DNA of 64,000 nucleotides from Albidovulum litorale (GTDB lineage: Bacteria > Pseudomonadota > Alphaproteobacteria > Rhodobacterales > Rhodobacteraceae): positions 62,001-126,000 of the forward strand of contig NZ_JAOWKZ010000004.1 in the NCBI RefSeq assembly GCF_025751495.1. Reading direction: 5' to 3'. Positions 1 through 7,661 of the stretch are shown here, in pieces. Position 1 is the first letter of the stretch. Every line of letters begins with the position of its first letter. A program made the position numbers and the translations under genes. The notes beneath the pieces were generated by a model, which saw only the letters and a list, made by a program, of their open reading frames with translations, did no database searches and was not told the DNA's origin.

Positions 1-12
1 GGACAGGTGCGT

Positions 13-498
13 TCAGCTTTTGCCGATCTTGATCTTGCGTGTTCTGGATGCAGCCCCTTCGGGCTTGTCGATGTGCAGCTTCAGCACGCCGTCCTTGAAA
101 CGTGCCTGCACCTTGCCTTCGTCCGGCGTAAAGCCGAGCGACACCGAGCGGCGGAAACTGCCATAGCGGCGTTCGACAACGTGGTAGTTTTCCTCCTTCT
201 CCTCGTGATCGCTCGACTTCTCGCCCTTCAGCGTCAGAACGCCATCGGTAATTGACACATCGATGTCCTTTTCCGCGACACCGGGGATTTCAGCCGAGAT
301 GTCGATGGCCGTGTCGGTTTCGGCGATATCGAGCGCCGGCATGAGACTGTCTTCGCTGCGGTCCCAGAGATCGCGGGCCGACATTGGCCAACCGGTGCCG
401 AAGCGATCGAAAACACGTTCGATTTCGTCATGCAGGGACTTGAAAAAGGGACTGTCTTGCGCTGGCTCGATGCGGCTGGGAAGGGCTCTATGTTTCAT
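13..498 (-). CDS. Small heat-shock protein, Hsp20 family
   Basis: ATP-independent holdase chaperone of the alpha-crystallin family, 161 aa, cytoplasmic. The alpha-crystallin domain runs from about residue 55 to 150: an acidic start (ALDIAETD), the ISAEIPGVAEKDIDVSI strand pair, a GVLTLKGEK segment and the conserved A-x-x-x-(N/D)-GVL element near the end (ARFKDGVLKLHI). I start at the ATG at 498 because AGGAGA lies just upstream; an in-frame ATG at 543 lacks such a site. It is divergent from the bactofilin-like gene, and an FNR/FixK-like palindrome lies between them, which suggests low-oxygen control. Family assignment is firm; the inducing signal is inferred. Confidence 0.93.
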   Translation of the reverse strand: MKHRALPSRIEPAQDSPFFKSLHDEIERVFDRFGTGWPMSARDLWDRSEDSLMPALDIAETDTAIDISAEIPGVAEKDIDVSITDGVLTLKGEKSSDHEEKEENYHVVERRYGSFRRSVSLGFTPDEGKVQARFKDGVLKLHIDKPEGAASRTRKIKIGKS

Positions 499-575
499 GA
501 CGGCTCTCCTGACGGTATTCGGCTCCGCCCGACTCGGGGGCATGCGTGAGTCTAGGGCGGACTAGCCGGAAAGAC

Positions 576-589
576 CTGATTTCGATCAG
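576..589. promoter_or_regulatory. FNR/FixK-like palindrome between hsp20 and the bactofilin-like gene
   Basis: CTGAT-TTCG-ATCAG is a perfect inverted repeat with the 4-base spacer of the FNR/FixK consensus TTGAT-N4-ATCAA, differing at the outer base of each arm. Its centre (582.5) would place activated start sites near 624 on the plus strand and 541 on the minus strand, giving short leaders for both divergent genes. Weak -10-like hexamers (TATGGT at 612-617 and TAGACT on the minus strand at 549-554) fit. No binding data are available. Confidence 0.5.
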
Positions 590-645
590 TCGGGCGGGTA
601 TCGGCATGGCTTATGGTCAAACCCCGCAAGCCCGGAGGAGCAGTC

Positions 646-1842
646 ATGACGTTTCGCGCAGCAATCTTTGCCCTTCTGACAGCCGTGGCATCGCCGGCCG
701 GGGCCGGACCCGAGATTCAAGCGCTGGGCGGCGATCTTTTCATCGGCGGCTCGGGGACGGCGCGGTCGCTGGAGGCTGAACGAGATGTCTTCGCAGGCGG
801 TGCCTCGCTGGTCATCGACGGCAGGGTCGCCGAGGATCTGCATGTCAGCGGTTTCGACGTTGATGTCGATGCGCAGACCGCCGGAGACCTTTACGCGGCG
901 GGTGGCGCGGTGACGATCCGCGCCGCGACAGGCGGCGATCTGAGCGCTGCGGGTTTTTCCCTGCGCACGGCGCCGGCAGCTGAAACCGGCGGCAATGCGC
1001 GACTGGCGGGCGGGACGCTGACGATCGAGGGGCCCGTCAGGGGCGCGCTGGTGGCGACGGGCGCCGAGATCATATTCGATGCGCCGGTCGCAGGCGATGT
1101 CTGGTTGACCGCACACAACCTCACCTTGGGCGATGCCGCTAAGATCGGCGGCAAGCTGATCTATTCCACCCCCTCCGAGATCATCATCCCGCCCGGCGTT
1201 ATCGACGCAGACCGGATCACCTACCGGCCGCTCGACCGGATGCAGATGTTCGAAGAGGCCCGCGATGCCTGGGGGTCGCGTGAATACCCGGCCTTGCCCG
1301 GCTTCATGTCGTTCTTCGCCGGGTTCATCCTGATGCTCGCCTTCTTCCTCGGGCTTGCCGCGATCTGCCTGACCTTCCTGCCGCGACAGGTCGCGCATCT
1401 GAAAAGGAGCGCGGATAACCGGCCGGGCACGACCCTGCTGACTGGCCTTATCGGACTTTCTATCCTCTTCGGTCTCGTCCCGGTCAGTGCGCTGACTGTG
1501 ATCGGCTTGCCAATGGTGCCGATCGTCATCCTGACCATCATCGCGATCTGGGTGCTGGGATATGTTCTCGGCGCCTATGTGGTGACGATGCGGTTGACTG
1601 GCGCTTTCGGGCCCGGGGATTCGCCGGGGCGGATCGGCGAGCTTGGCCTTCTCGCGGTGACACTGACCGCAGCTGCGGTTCTCAACTTCATCCCGGTGCT
1701 CGGATGGGTGCTCAATTTCGGCCTCGTTCTTTTCGGAACCGGCGCGATTGCCAGCGTCATTTTTGAACGGATGATTGGATCGGCCGGGCCTGTGCGCGAC
1801 GCCGCGTTGGAACCGATTCCGGACGAACGCGACGGCGCGTGA
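646..1842 (+). CDS. Exported bactofilin-like beta-helix protein with C-terminal membrane domain
   Basis: 398 aa. The N-terminal 20 or so residues form a signal peptide ending at Ala-Gly-Ala. Residues about 22-190 are short repeated blocks (GGDLF, GDVWL, AGDLY, GGDLS types) like the right-handed beta-helix of polymer-forming cytoskeletal/bactofilin domains. Residues about 215-385 contain four to five hydrophobic segments. The beta-helix would sit outside the cytoplasm and the C-terminal part in the membrane. The ATG at 646 follows GGAGGAG; an in-frame ATG at 613 would add 11 residues and spoil the signal peptide. Its function is not established. It sits in the putative FixK-controlled island, divergent from hsp20. 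Confidence 0.8.
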   Translation: MTFRAAIFALLTAVASPAGAGPEIQALGGDLFIGGSGTARSLEAERDVFAGGASLVIDGRVAEDLHVSGFDVDVDAQTAGDLYAAGGAVTIRAATGGDLSAAGFSLRTAPAAETGGNARLAGGTLTIEGPVRGALVATGAEIIFDAPVAGDVWLTAHNLTLGDAAKIGGKLIYSTPSEIIIPPGVIDADRITYRPLDRMQMFEEARDAWGSREYPALPGFMSFFAGFILMLAFFLGLAAICLTFLPRQVAHLKRSADNRPGTTLLTGLIGLSILFGLVPVSALTVIGLPMVPIVILTIIAIWVLGYVLGAYVVTMRLTGAFGPGDSPGRIGELGLLAVTLTAAAVLNFIPVLGWVLNFGLVLFGTGAIASVIFERMIGSAGPVRDAALEPIPDERDGA

Positions 1843-1867
1843 TCTGGCTTTTGAACGAGAAAGACGG

Positions 1868-2166
1868 ATGCCTGCCAAGGGACTCAAAGTCATAGATCAC
1901 ACGGTACAATCGACGGATGAATGGTTCAATGAACTTCAGGAGCGCCTGCAACGGGCCAGCGCGCGTGATGTGCTGCTGGTGTTCCGGGTGACGATCCCAG
2001 CGCTACGCGATCGTCTCGGCATGACGCTACAGCCCAGTTCGCCGCGCAGATGCCGATCCTGATACCAGGTATCTATTACGAGGGCTGGAAACCCTCATCA
2101 CCACCCCTGACGGATCGGAATGTTGAGGATTGCGCAGGGCATATCGAGCGCGAGGTCGCGGGAGTC
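1868..2166 (+). pseudogene. DUF2267 gene remnant, frameshifted and truncated
   Basis: The first frame from 1868 (MPAKGLKVIDHTVQSTDEW...ALRDRLG) matches the start of DUF2267 proteins. At about 2020 the homology moves to the -1 frame, which continues HDATAQFAAQMPILIPGIYY then EGWKP, the family's signature segment. Homology ends near VAGVTILPP, where the sequence runs into the 3' end of the convergent fixK. The intact family is about 130-150 residues, so the C-terminal third is missing as well. DUF2267 genes often accompany Hsp20 and CBS genes in stress or microaerobic islands, which fits the neighbours. I read it as a decayed gene. Confidence 0.75.
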
Positions 2167-2857
2167 ACGATCCTTCCGCCATGGCCCGCAGCCGTGATGC
2201 GTCGAGCACGATCATCGTGTGCGCATCTTCAAGTGCGATGATCTTCTGCTCGCGAAACTGGGTAATAGACCGGCTGATCGTTTCAGGCGTCAGGCCGAGA
2301 TAGTCTGCGATGTCGGAACGGTTCATCGGCAGGTGGATCAGCCGGTAAGCGCCGAGCGGCTCACCGATCCGGTCGAGCAGCAGACACAGGAAAGCCGCGA
2401 CTTTCTCGCTGGCCAGCCGTCGGCCAAGCATCAGGAAATGATCCTGAAGCATGCTGATTTCGTCCAGCGCGGCTGCCATGATCACCGAATGAAACGAGGG
2501 ATCGCCGTCGGGCAGCACAAGAGGGTCGCAGCGATGCGCGACGATCTCAGTCTGGGTCACGGCATCGCATTCCGTCGAATGTCGTCCGTCGTTGGGCAGG
2601 CCGACCAGATCGCCCGGAAAACCGAAGGCAATCACCTGACGCCGACCATCCTTGTGTAGGCGGGTAAGGCGGACGACACCGGAGACAACTTCGTAAACGA
2701 ACCGTGCGGGGTCCGATTCAAAGTAGAGATGCTGCCCCTCGCTGAGCTGCCGCGACAGTCTTTCCACCACTGGTCGGGAACCGTTTGGAATGACGCGCAA
2801 GGTCTGCTGAACGGAATGAATGTCGCGAGTCGGTGCTGTTAACATGATCGCCCCCAT
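2165..2857 (-). CDS. fixK: Crp/Fnr-family regulator, FixK-like
   Basis: 230 aa transcription factor with a cNMP-fold sensor domain (about 25-145), a dimerisation helix (about 120-150) and a winged HTH (about 170-225). The recognition helix LGLTPETISRSITQF carries the E-x-x-S-R set that reads TTGAT half-sites in FNR/FixK proteins. The N-terminus has no cysteine cluster, and the few cysteines are not in FNR positions, so it should not sense oxygen through Fe-S. Oxygen control probably comes from the adjacent response regulator and FixL-like kinase. A direct repeat lies 51-66 bp upstream of the start. A second in-frame ATG at 2845 is possible. The fixK name rests on features and context. Confidence 0.85.
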   Translation of the reverse strand: MGAIMLTAPTRDIHSVQQTLRVIPNGSRPVVERLSRQLSEGQHLYFESDPARFVYEVVSGVVRLTRLHKDGRRQVIAFGFPGDLVGLPNDGRHSTECDAVTQTEIVAHRCDPLVLPDGDPSFHSVIMAAALDEISMLQDHFLMLGRRLASEKVAAFLCLLLDRIGEPLGAYRLIHLPMNRSDIADYLGLTPETISRSITQFREQKIIALEDAHTMIVLDASRLRAMAEGS

Positions 2858-2907
2858 GAATGCAGGAACAAGGTGAACGCGTCATGTCGCAGCCGTGTCG
2901 GTGGATT

Positions 2908-2923
2908 TGTATCAAAGTGTATC
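2908..2923. promoter_or_regulatory. Direct repeat TGTATC-AAAG-TGTATC, candidate FxkR box
   Basis: Two identical hexamers in direct orientation with a 4-base spacer lie between the divergent fixK and response-regulator genes. On the fixK strand they read GATACA-N4-GATACA. The K-box bound by FxkR in Rhizobium is, as I recall, GTTACA-N4-GTTACA, so each half differs at one base with the same spacing. The 10-bp period is typical of an OmpR-type head-to-tail dimer site. Confidence 0.55.
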
Positions 2924-3011
2924 GGGGGCGGAATACTACAAGAGATTGAATTCCGAACTGTGAATATTACATTCTAGGCGTGGCATGATGATGTGCCATA
3001 TTGGGGGGACA

Positions 3012-3749
3012 ATGACAGACTGCCGAATTCTCGTCGTCGACGACGACAAGGCGGTGCGTGGCTTGTTGCGGCGCTGTCTGGAAAGCGACGGATATGAGGT
3101 AGCCGAGGCCGCCGGTGTCGATGACGCCATGGCGGCAGTTCGCGATGGCAGCATCGACCTCATGACGCTCGACCTCAATCTCAATGGCCAGAACGGACTC
3201 GACGTGGCTCAGGCGGTGCGAAAGTTCTCGGACGTGCCGATCGTCATGGTGACCGGACGCGGCGACGTGATCGACCGGATCGTCGGGTTGGAGATTGGCG
3301 CCGATGACTACATCACGAAACCATTCCATGTGCGTGAGGTTCTGGCGCGCATCCACAGCGTCCTGAGGCGAAGCGGGGGCGAAACGCACCCTGCGTCGGA
3401 GCGCGGCGCCAATGAAGCCTGCCCAGAATATGTATTCGCCGGGTTTCGGGCCATTCCGGATCGGCTGGAGCTTTTTAACCCTCAAGGTGAACTGATCGAA
3501 TTGACGGGCGGCGATTATCGGTTGCTTAAGGTCTTTCTCGAAAGACCGCGCCGGGTTCTGTCGCGTGAACAGATCATGGATCTGGTGAACGGTACCGGCT
3601 GGTCGCCTCTTGACCGCACCATCGACAATCAGGTCGCGCGCCTGCGCAAGAAGATCGAGCGCGAGCCGGGGGCGCCGAAGCTGATCAAGACGGTGCGTGG
3701 TGTTGGTTATACATTTGCTGCCGAGGTCGCCGCGTCGGGCCGCCTGTAG
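3012..3749 (+). CDS. OmpR-family response regulator, FxkR-like
   Basis: 245 aa. The receiver domain is residues 1-120, with acidic pocket D10/D11, phospho-acceptor D54 (LMTLDLNLNGQNG), T81 and K103 (ITKPF). The C-terminal winged helix, about 140-240, ends in the OmpR/PhoB wing (TIDNQVARLRKKIE ... VRGVGYTF). It is not the LuxR-type effector of FixJ. Start 3012 follows a GGGGGGA stretch; an ATG at 2985 would add nine residues before the receiver. It is divergent from fixK and convergent with the FixL-like hybrid kinase, the gene set of the hFixL-FxkR-FixK cascade. Predicted role: relay phosphate from the kinase and activate fixK. Confidence 0.87.
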   Translation: MTDCRILVVDDDKAVRGLLRRCLESDGYEVAEAAGVDDAMAAVRDGSIDLMTLDLNLNGQNGLDVAQAVRKFSDVPIVMVTGRGDVIDRIVGLEIGADDYITKPFHVREVLARIHSVLRRSGGETHPASERGANEACPEYVFAGFRAIPDRLELFNPQGELIELTGGDYRLLKVFLERPRRVLSREQIMDLVNGTGWSPLDRTIDNQVARLRKKIEREPGAPKLIKTVRGVGYTFAAEVAASGRL

Positions 3750-3834
3750 CGTTTCGGCTTTTCGTTGAATCAGAATTCGAGCCTTTTTCTGTCGAAATCT
3801 GATGCTTGGTATCTCATCAAAAACACGAAGCGCT

Positions 3835-5370
3835 TTAGGTCGCCCGGCCTGACAGCAGGATTCTGAGGCGGGTTGCAAGCTCTCCCTGTCGGTAGGGTTT
3901 GGACAGCAACTGAAAATTCGTCGAAAACCCGTTGCCTGGATGGATCAGGTCGCCGGAAAAGCCTGAGGTGAGCAGGATCGCGATGTCGGGTCGTTCCGCC
4001 CGGACTTTGCGGGCAAGGTCCAGCCCGTTCATCCCGCCTGGCATCACGATATCAGTAAAAAGCGCGTCGATCGCGGGATTAGAGGCAAGCAGCGTCAGCG
4101 CCTCATTCGCGTTCGACGCAGGCAAGGCTCGGTAGCCAAGCGCCTCGATCCGACTTACCGAAAGGCGCAGGATGGCTTCTTCATCCTCAACGACCAGAAT
4201 GGTCTGACCGGTATCTGGCGTGCCTTCCGGTTCGGGCCATTGGGCATCCGGCGAAACCGATGCGCCCACAGCCGCGGGAAAGTGCAGGCCAATGGTCGTG
4301 CCCAACCCGACCTCGCTGTAAAGCGTCACGTGCCCACCCGACTGACGCATGAAACCGTAGACGGTGGCAAGACCAAGACCGGTCCCCTTCCCTGGGGCCT
4401 TTGTGGTAAAGAAGGGCTCGAACGCCCGCCGTCTTACGTCCGGGGCCATGCCCTGACCATTGTCCGTTACCGAAATGCGTGCGTAGCGGCCCGGAGTTGC
4501 GCCGGTTTCTGCGGCAACGAACGTATCCGCTTCGACATTTGATGAACTGATGACAATCTCTCCACCGTTGGGCATCGCGTCCCGCGCATTGACGACAAGA
4601 TTGATCAGCGCATTCTGCAACTGTGCCGGGTCGGCGTCGATTTGCAGCACATTGTCACCAAGCGCCGTGCTGAGCTTAACGTGGGGCGAGAGGGTGCGGG
4701 ACAGGAGCGTGGTCACCTCTTCGATGACCGCGTTCACATCCAGCCGGATGGGCTGAAGCGGGCCTCGACGGCCATGGACCATCAGCTTGTCGATGACCTT
4801 CGAGCCGAGTTCGGCTGCCGTCAGCGCCTCGTTTAGCAGCGCCTTCTGATTGTCATCGACAAGTTTTGCTTCGAGCAGTTCGAGATTGCCAATGATGATC
4901 GTAAGGAGATTGTTGAAGTCATGGGCGATGCCGCCTGTCAGCCGGGCAAGCGCCTCCATTCGCTGAGCCGCCTCGACCGCCTGCTGCGCCTGGTGGCGAT
5001 CCGTCAGGTCATGCAGAAAGCCGACAAAAACCGGCTGGTCGCCCATGGTGCCGTGCCCGACACTTAGATGAGCCGGGAAGATGCTGCCATCCTTGCGAAC
5101 CGCTTCGACATCGCGACCGACCCCGATGATGTGGGCCTTGCCGGTGGCAAGATAGGCGGCAATCTTGCTGCTGTGGCCGACCTCCTCCGTATTCGGCACC
5201 AGCACATCGATGGAATCGCCCTCCATGTCACCCGGCGCATAGCCGAACATGGTCGCGGCTGCCCGATTGACCCTGATCATCCGGCCTTCGATATCGGCTA
5301 CGATGATCGCGTCGACTGCCGCATCGAAAAGGGTATCGAGCAGATTAGAACTGTCACTCGCCTGCGTCAT
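3835..5370 (-). CDS. FixL-like hybrid sensor kinase (PAS-HisKA-HATPase-REC)
   Basis: 511 aa and apparently soluble. The PAS domain is about residues 8-125, followed by HisKA with phospho-His 150 ([11 protein letters not shown]), HATPase with N, G1 and G2 boxes ([28 protein letters not shown]) and a C-terminal receiver with Asp in [13 protein letters not shown]. Aligned to Bradyrhizobium FixL, His66 takes the haem-ligand His200 position, His80 is His214 and Arg86 is Arg220 (HIIGVGR); the 14- and 20-residue spacings agree exactly. This predicts a haem-based oxygen sensor. FixL Arg206 is Ala here. A GTG at 5421 is an alternative start. It lies 57 bp downstream of the M50 protease gene, probably in one transcript. 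Confidence 0.85.
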   Translation of the reverse strand: MTQASDSSNLLDTLFDAAVDAIIVADIEGRMIRVNRAAATMFGYAPGDMEGDSIDVLVPNTEEVGHSSKIAAYLATGKAHIIGVGRDVEAVRKDGSIFPAHLSVGHGTMGDQPVFVGFLHDLTDRHQAQQAVEAAQRMEALARLTGGIAHDFNNLLTIIIGNLELLEAKLVDDNQKALLNEALTAAELGSKVIDKLMVHGRRGPLQPIRLDVNAVIEEVTTLLSRTLSPHVKLSTALGDNVLQIDADPAQLQNALINLVVNARDAMPNGGEIVISSSNVEADTFVAAETGATPGRYARISVTDNGQGMAPDVRRRAFEPFFTTKAPGKGTGLGLATVYGFMRQSGGHVTLYSEVGLGTTIGLHFPAAVGASVSPDAQWPEPEGTPDTGQTILVVEDEEAILRLSVSRIEALGYRALPASNANEALTLLASNPAIDALFTDIVMPGGMNGLDLARKVRAERPDIAILLTSGFSGDLIHPGNGFSTNFQLLSKPYRQGELATRLRILLSGRAT

Positions 5371-5427
5371 GACCGGGTGGCTTCCTTCGTCTTCCGGTCC
5401 CACCTTTGTCCGGCGGAGCACCGTCCG

Positions 5428-6609
5428 TCAATCTGCGGGACCGAGTTGTCCAGACCGCCGTCCTGCGGTTCCCGTCGAACGTATCGGTCCAAGCTCTTGC
5501 AGAACCGCCAGATAGGCCATGAGGTCAGATAGAGTGATGACGCCGAGTAACCGCCCGCCTTCGGCGACCAGGAACTTGCGGCGCCCGCCCGAGGCGATCC
5601 GCGTCATCAATGCATCCGTCGCCACATCCGGCGTGATCGTGTTCGTGGGATCGCTGCGGACGTAAATATCGCCGACGTGCGTGTCGCCCCAGTTCTCGCG
5701 ATCGATCTTCTGCAAGAGCGCCGTGTCAACATATCCAAGAAGGTGATCGCCCTCCGTTACCGGTACGAAGCTCACTGAATGGCGCAGCATGATACGGTTA
5801 ACCACATCACCGAGCGTGTCGTCGGGCGTTGCAGTATGTATGCTTCGGCTCATCATTGTCGCGACGCTCTTGTCTCTGAGCGCCGTCTTGACCATCAGCT
5901 GCTGATAGGTTCCGCGGGCGGCCGTCAATAGGAAAAGCCCAATCAGCGCCTGCCAGAAGCCACCGATGACCGCACCGGAAAAGAGTGAGACGAAGCCGAA
6001 TGCAATCAATGCGTAGGCAAGGATTGCAGACGCGGCCGTCGCGCTGCGCGTCGCCTTGACGAGATCGCCCGACCAGCGCCAGAGAGCCGCCCGCAAGACC
6101 CGCCCGCCATCAAGCGGGAAAGCTGGAAGCAGGTTGAACAGAGCAAGGACGAAGTTGATCAGGGCAAGGTATTCCAGAACTGCCTGCAGAGGTTCGGAAA
6201 TACCGGTGGCTTTCGAAAGAAGGAGTGCCAGATAAGCGAGCCCCGCCAGTGCGAAGGACATGATTGGGCCTGCAATCGCAATCCAGAACTCCGAACGGGG
6301 ATCGACCGGTTCCTCGTCAAGCTCCGCAACGCCGCCAAAGATGAACAGAGTGATCCCGCCGATACCAAGCCCGAACCGCCGTGCCACGAGCGAATGGGCC
6401 AGTTCGTGCAGGATCAGCCCGGCAAAGAGAGCGACCATGGCGATGATCGCAAGGACGAGGTAGTCGCCCGTTCTCAATCCCGGGACTTGGGCGGGAAAAT
6501 AGCCCGACATCAGCGACCACACGACCAGAAAAGCGATAAAGAACCAACTGGCGTCGACCTTAACCTGAAAGCCGAAAATCTCGACCAACCGAACCGTACG
6601 CGAAAACAT
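5428..6609 (-). CDS. Site-2-type M50 metalloprotease with two CBS domains
   Basis: 393 aa intramembrane zinc protease. About six membrane segments span residues 10-225. The HExxH motif is LILHELAHSLVARRFG (around 65), and the second zinc ligand is in LPAFPLDGGRVLRAALW. Residues about 240-370 form a CBS pair (SVATMMSRSIHTATPDDTL; TDALMTRIASGGRRKF), which typically binds adenosyl ligands. Site-2 proteases cut transmembrane anti-sigma factors or signal proteins; the substrate here is unknown. Start 6609 follows GGAGG. Placement directly ahead of the FixL-like kinase suggests shared expression and possibly a role in the same low-oxygen response. Confidence 0.9.
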   Translation of the reverse strand: MFSRTVRLVEIFGFQVKVDASWFFIAFLVVWSLMSGYFPAQVPGLRTGDYLVLAIIAMVALFAGLILHELAHSLVARRFGLGIGGITLFIFGGVAELDEEPVDPRSEFWIAIAGPIMSFALAGLAYLALLLSKATGISEPLQAVLEYLALINFVLALFNLLPAFPLDGGRVLRAALWRWSGDLVKATRSATAASAILAYALIAFGFVSLFSGAVIGGFWQALIGLFLLTAARGTYQQLMVKTALRDKSVATMMSRSIHTATPDDTLGDVVNRIMLRHSVSFVPVTEGDHLLGYVDTALLQKIDRENWGDTHVGDIYVRSDPTNTITPDVATDALMTRIASGGRRKFLVAEGGRLLGVITLSDLMAYLAVLQELGPIRSTGTAGRRSGQLGPAD

Positions 6610-7116
6610 CCCAAAGCCTCCGGACCATGAGCAACAGCAAGTTTAGCCCTGGAAAATAGGATTGGGCTGATCCCGATCAAAGCGCCCGCCCCGGTACCAC
6701 GTTTGTCTGCATCTTTCGTACTCATGCGCGCTTCATGCTCGACAGTGTGAGTTCCTCGCCTCCAATCATCGGCATGAGCGTCTTTGGCGGACTGCACCTC
6801 TTTTCGGCTATTAATCCCATGTAGCGGTGAGTGGATTGAAACGGCCCAGGAACACATGGGTTCAGTGTGCATCGGATGATCGTTCCACGGATGGTCCTGT
6901 CTTTCAGACCACACGACGCGAAAGCGATTGATATCCGTCAACGCGCCGATCCGTTCTCCGTGCGAGACTTCAAGGAACCTGCCGGTTGTAGTCAGCACGG
7001 CGCGGGTTGTCTGCAGTAGCCCGAACTTCCTCGCGCCCCTGAAGTCGCGAGGTCAGGGTCGTGAGCCTGGCGCCCTGTGACTCGTAGCAACGGCCGACCC
7101 GACAGGGAGGCGAGAG
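6610..7116. other. Intergenic region of about 500 bp between divergent genes
   Basis: No open frame here resembles a protein. A minus-strand frame overlapping the M50 gene (about 6510-6998) has no domain signature and runs through a putative regulator site. The region contains one near-consensus FNR/FixK palindrome at 6928-6941 and otherwise nothing I can name. Remnants of decayed genes are possible, given the pseudogenes on either side. Confidence 0.5.
6928..6941. promoter_or_regulatory. FNR/FixK-type box TTGAT-ATCC-GTCAA
   Basis: Nine of ten consensus arm bases match TTGAT-N4-ATCAA, and the spacer ATCC is identical to that of the box at 8325. It lies 319 bp upstream of the M50 protease start and 176 bp upstream of the membrane-protein start at 7117. 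If active at -41.5, leaders would be about 284 and 141 nt, so which gene it serves is uncertain. Confidence 0.6.
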
Positions 7117-7575
7117 ATGGTGACTCTGAGAGGGCAAGGCATCAACTACGCCCGTGTATGTCTCGGCGGTCTTGTTGCCGGGCTCCTGCTGGCCGCAGGC
7201 GAGTCGGTCCTCGCCACGGTCGTGCTCAGCGACGAATGGGACGCGACGGCCGTCGACCCCGACGCGATGGCCTATGGCACATTGCTTTCCCTGGCTCTCG
7301 TAGGTGTTGTTGTGCTCAACGGATTCGTGCTGATCTGGCTTTATGCCGCAATCCGTCCGCGTTTCGGTCCGGGACCGACTACGGCGGTCATTGCGGGCTT
7401 CACACTCTGGCTGATCGCCTGGGCGCTTATGGGGGTGTCGCTGACGCTCTCGGGTGTGGTGACGCCACGGGTCGCCGTCATATCGGCGATCTGGGGGCTG
7501 TTCGAGGTGCCTCTGGCAGCACTTGCCGGTGCCTGGCTCTATCGCGAAGTCGGCGCGGCAGCATCCGCCGCATGA
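7117..7575 (+). CDS. Small four-helix membrane protein of unknown function
   Basis: 152 aa with four hydrophobic segments (about residues 12-32, 50-75, 85-110 and 120-140) separated by short charged loops. The ATG at 7117 follows a good GGGAGG site. I recognise no catalytic motif; an overall membrane-protein composition is all the sequence shows. It lies downstream of the 6928 FNR/FixK-type box and just before the Lnt-like remnant, so it may belong to the same low-oxygen island. Confidence 0.7.
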   Translation: MVTLRGQGINYARVCLGGLVAGLLLAAGESVLATVVLSDEWDATAVDPDAMAYGTLLSLALVGVVVLNGFVLIWLYAAIRPRFGPGPTTAVIAGFTLWLIAWALMGVSLTLSGVVTPRVAVISAIWGLFEVPLAALAGAWLYREVGAAASAA

Positions 7576-7661
7576 AGTGTCCGCATGATCCGGAACATTT
7601 CGCCAACGGGATCGGGTTCGCGCGCCGCGACCCACCCGTCTATGGCCGTCCCGCCGAGATT

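Noticed and set aside
586-1893. Long minus-strand frame of 435 codons opposite the bactofilin-like gene
   Set aside because: Composition is Arg/His/Gln-rich with no domain signature; it mirrors the codon bias of the real plus-strand gene.
2165-2857. Assigning the Crp/Fnr protein as an oxygen-sensing FNR
   Set aside because: It lacks the N-terminal cysteine cluster needed for the Fe-S centre.
3012-3749. Assigning the response regulator as FixJ
   Set aside because: The output domain is an OmpR winged helix, not the LuxR-type HTH of FixJ.
6510-6998. Minus-strand frame of 162 codons overlapping the protease start
   Set aside because: No ribosome site or homology; it crosses the FNR/FixK-like box and overlaps the 5' end of the M50 gene in another frame.
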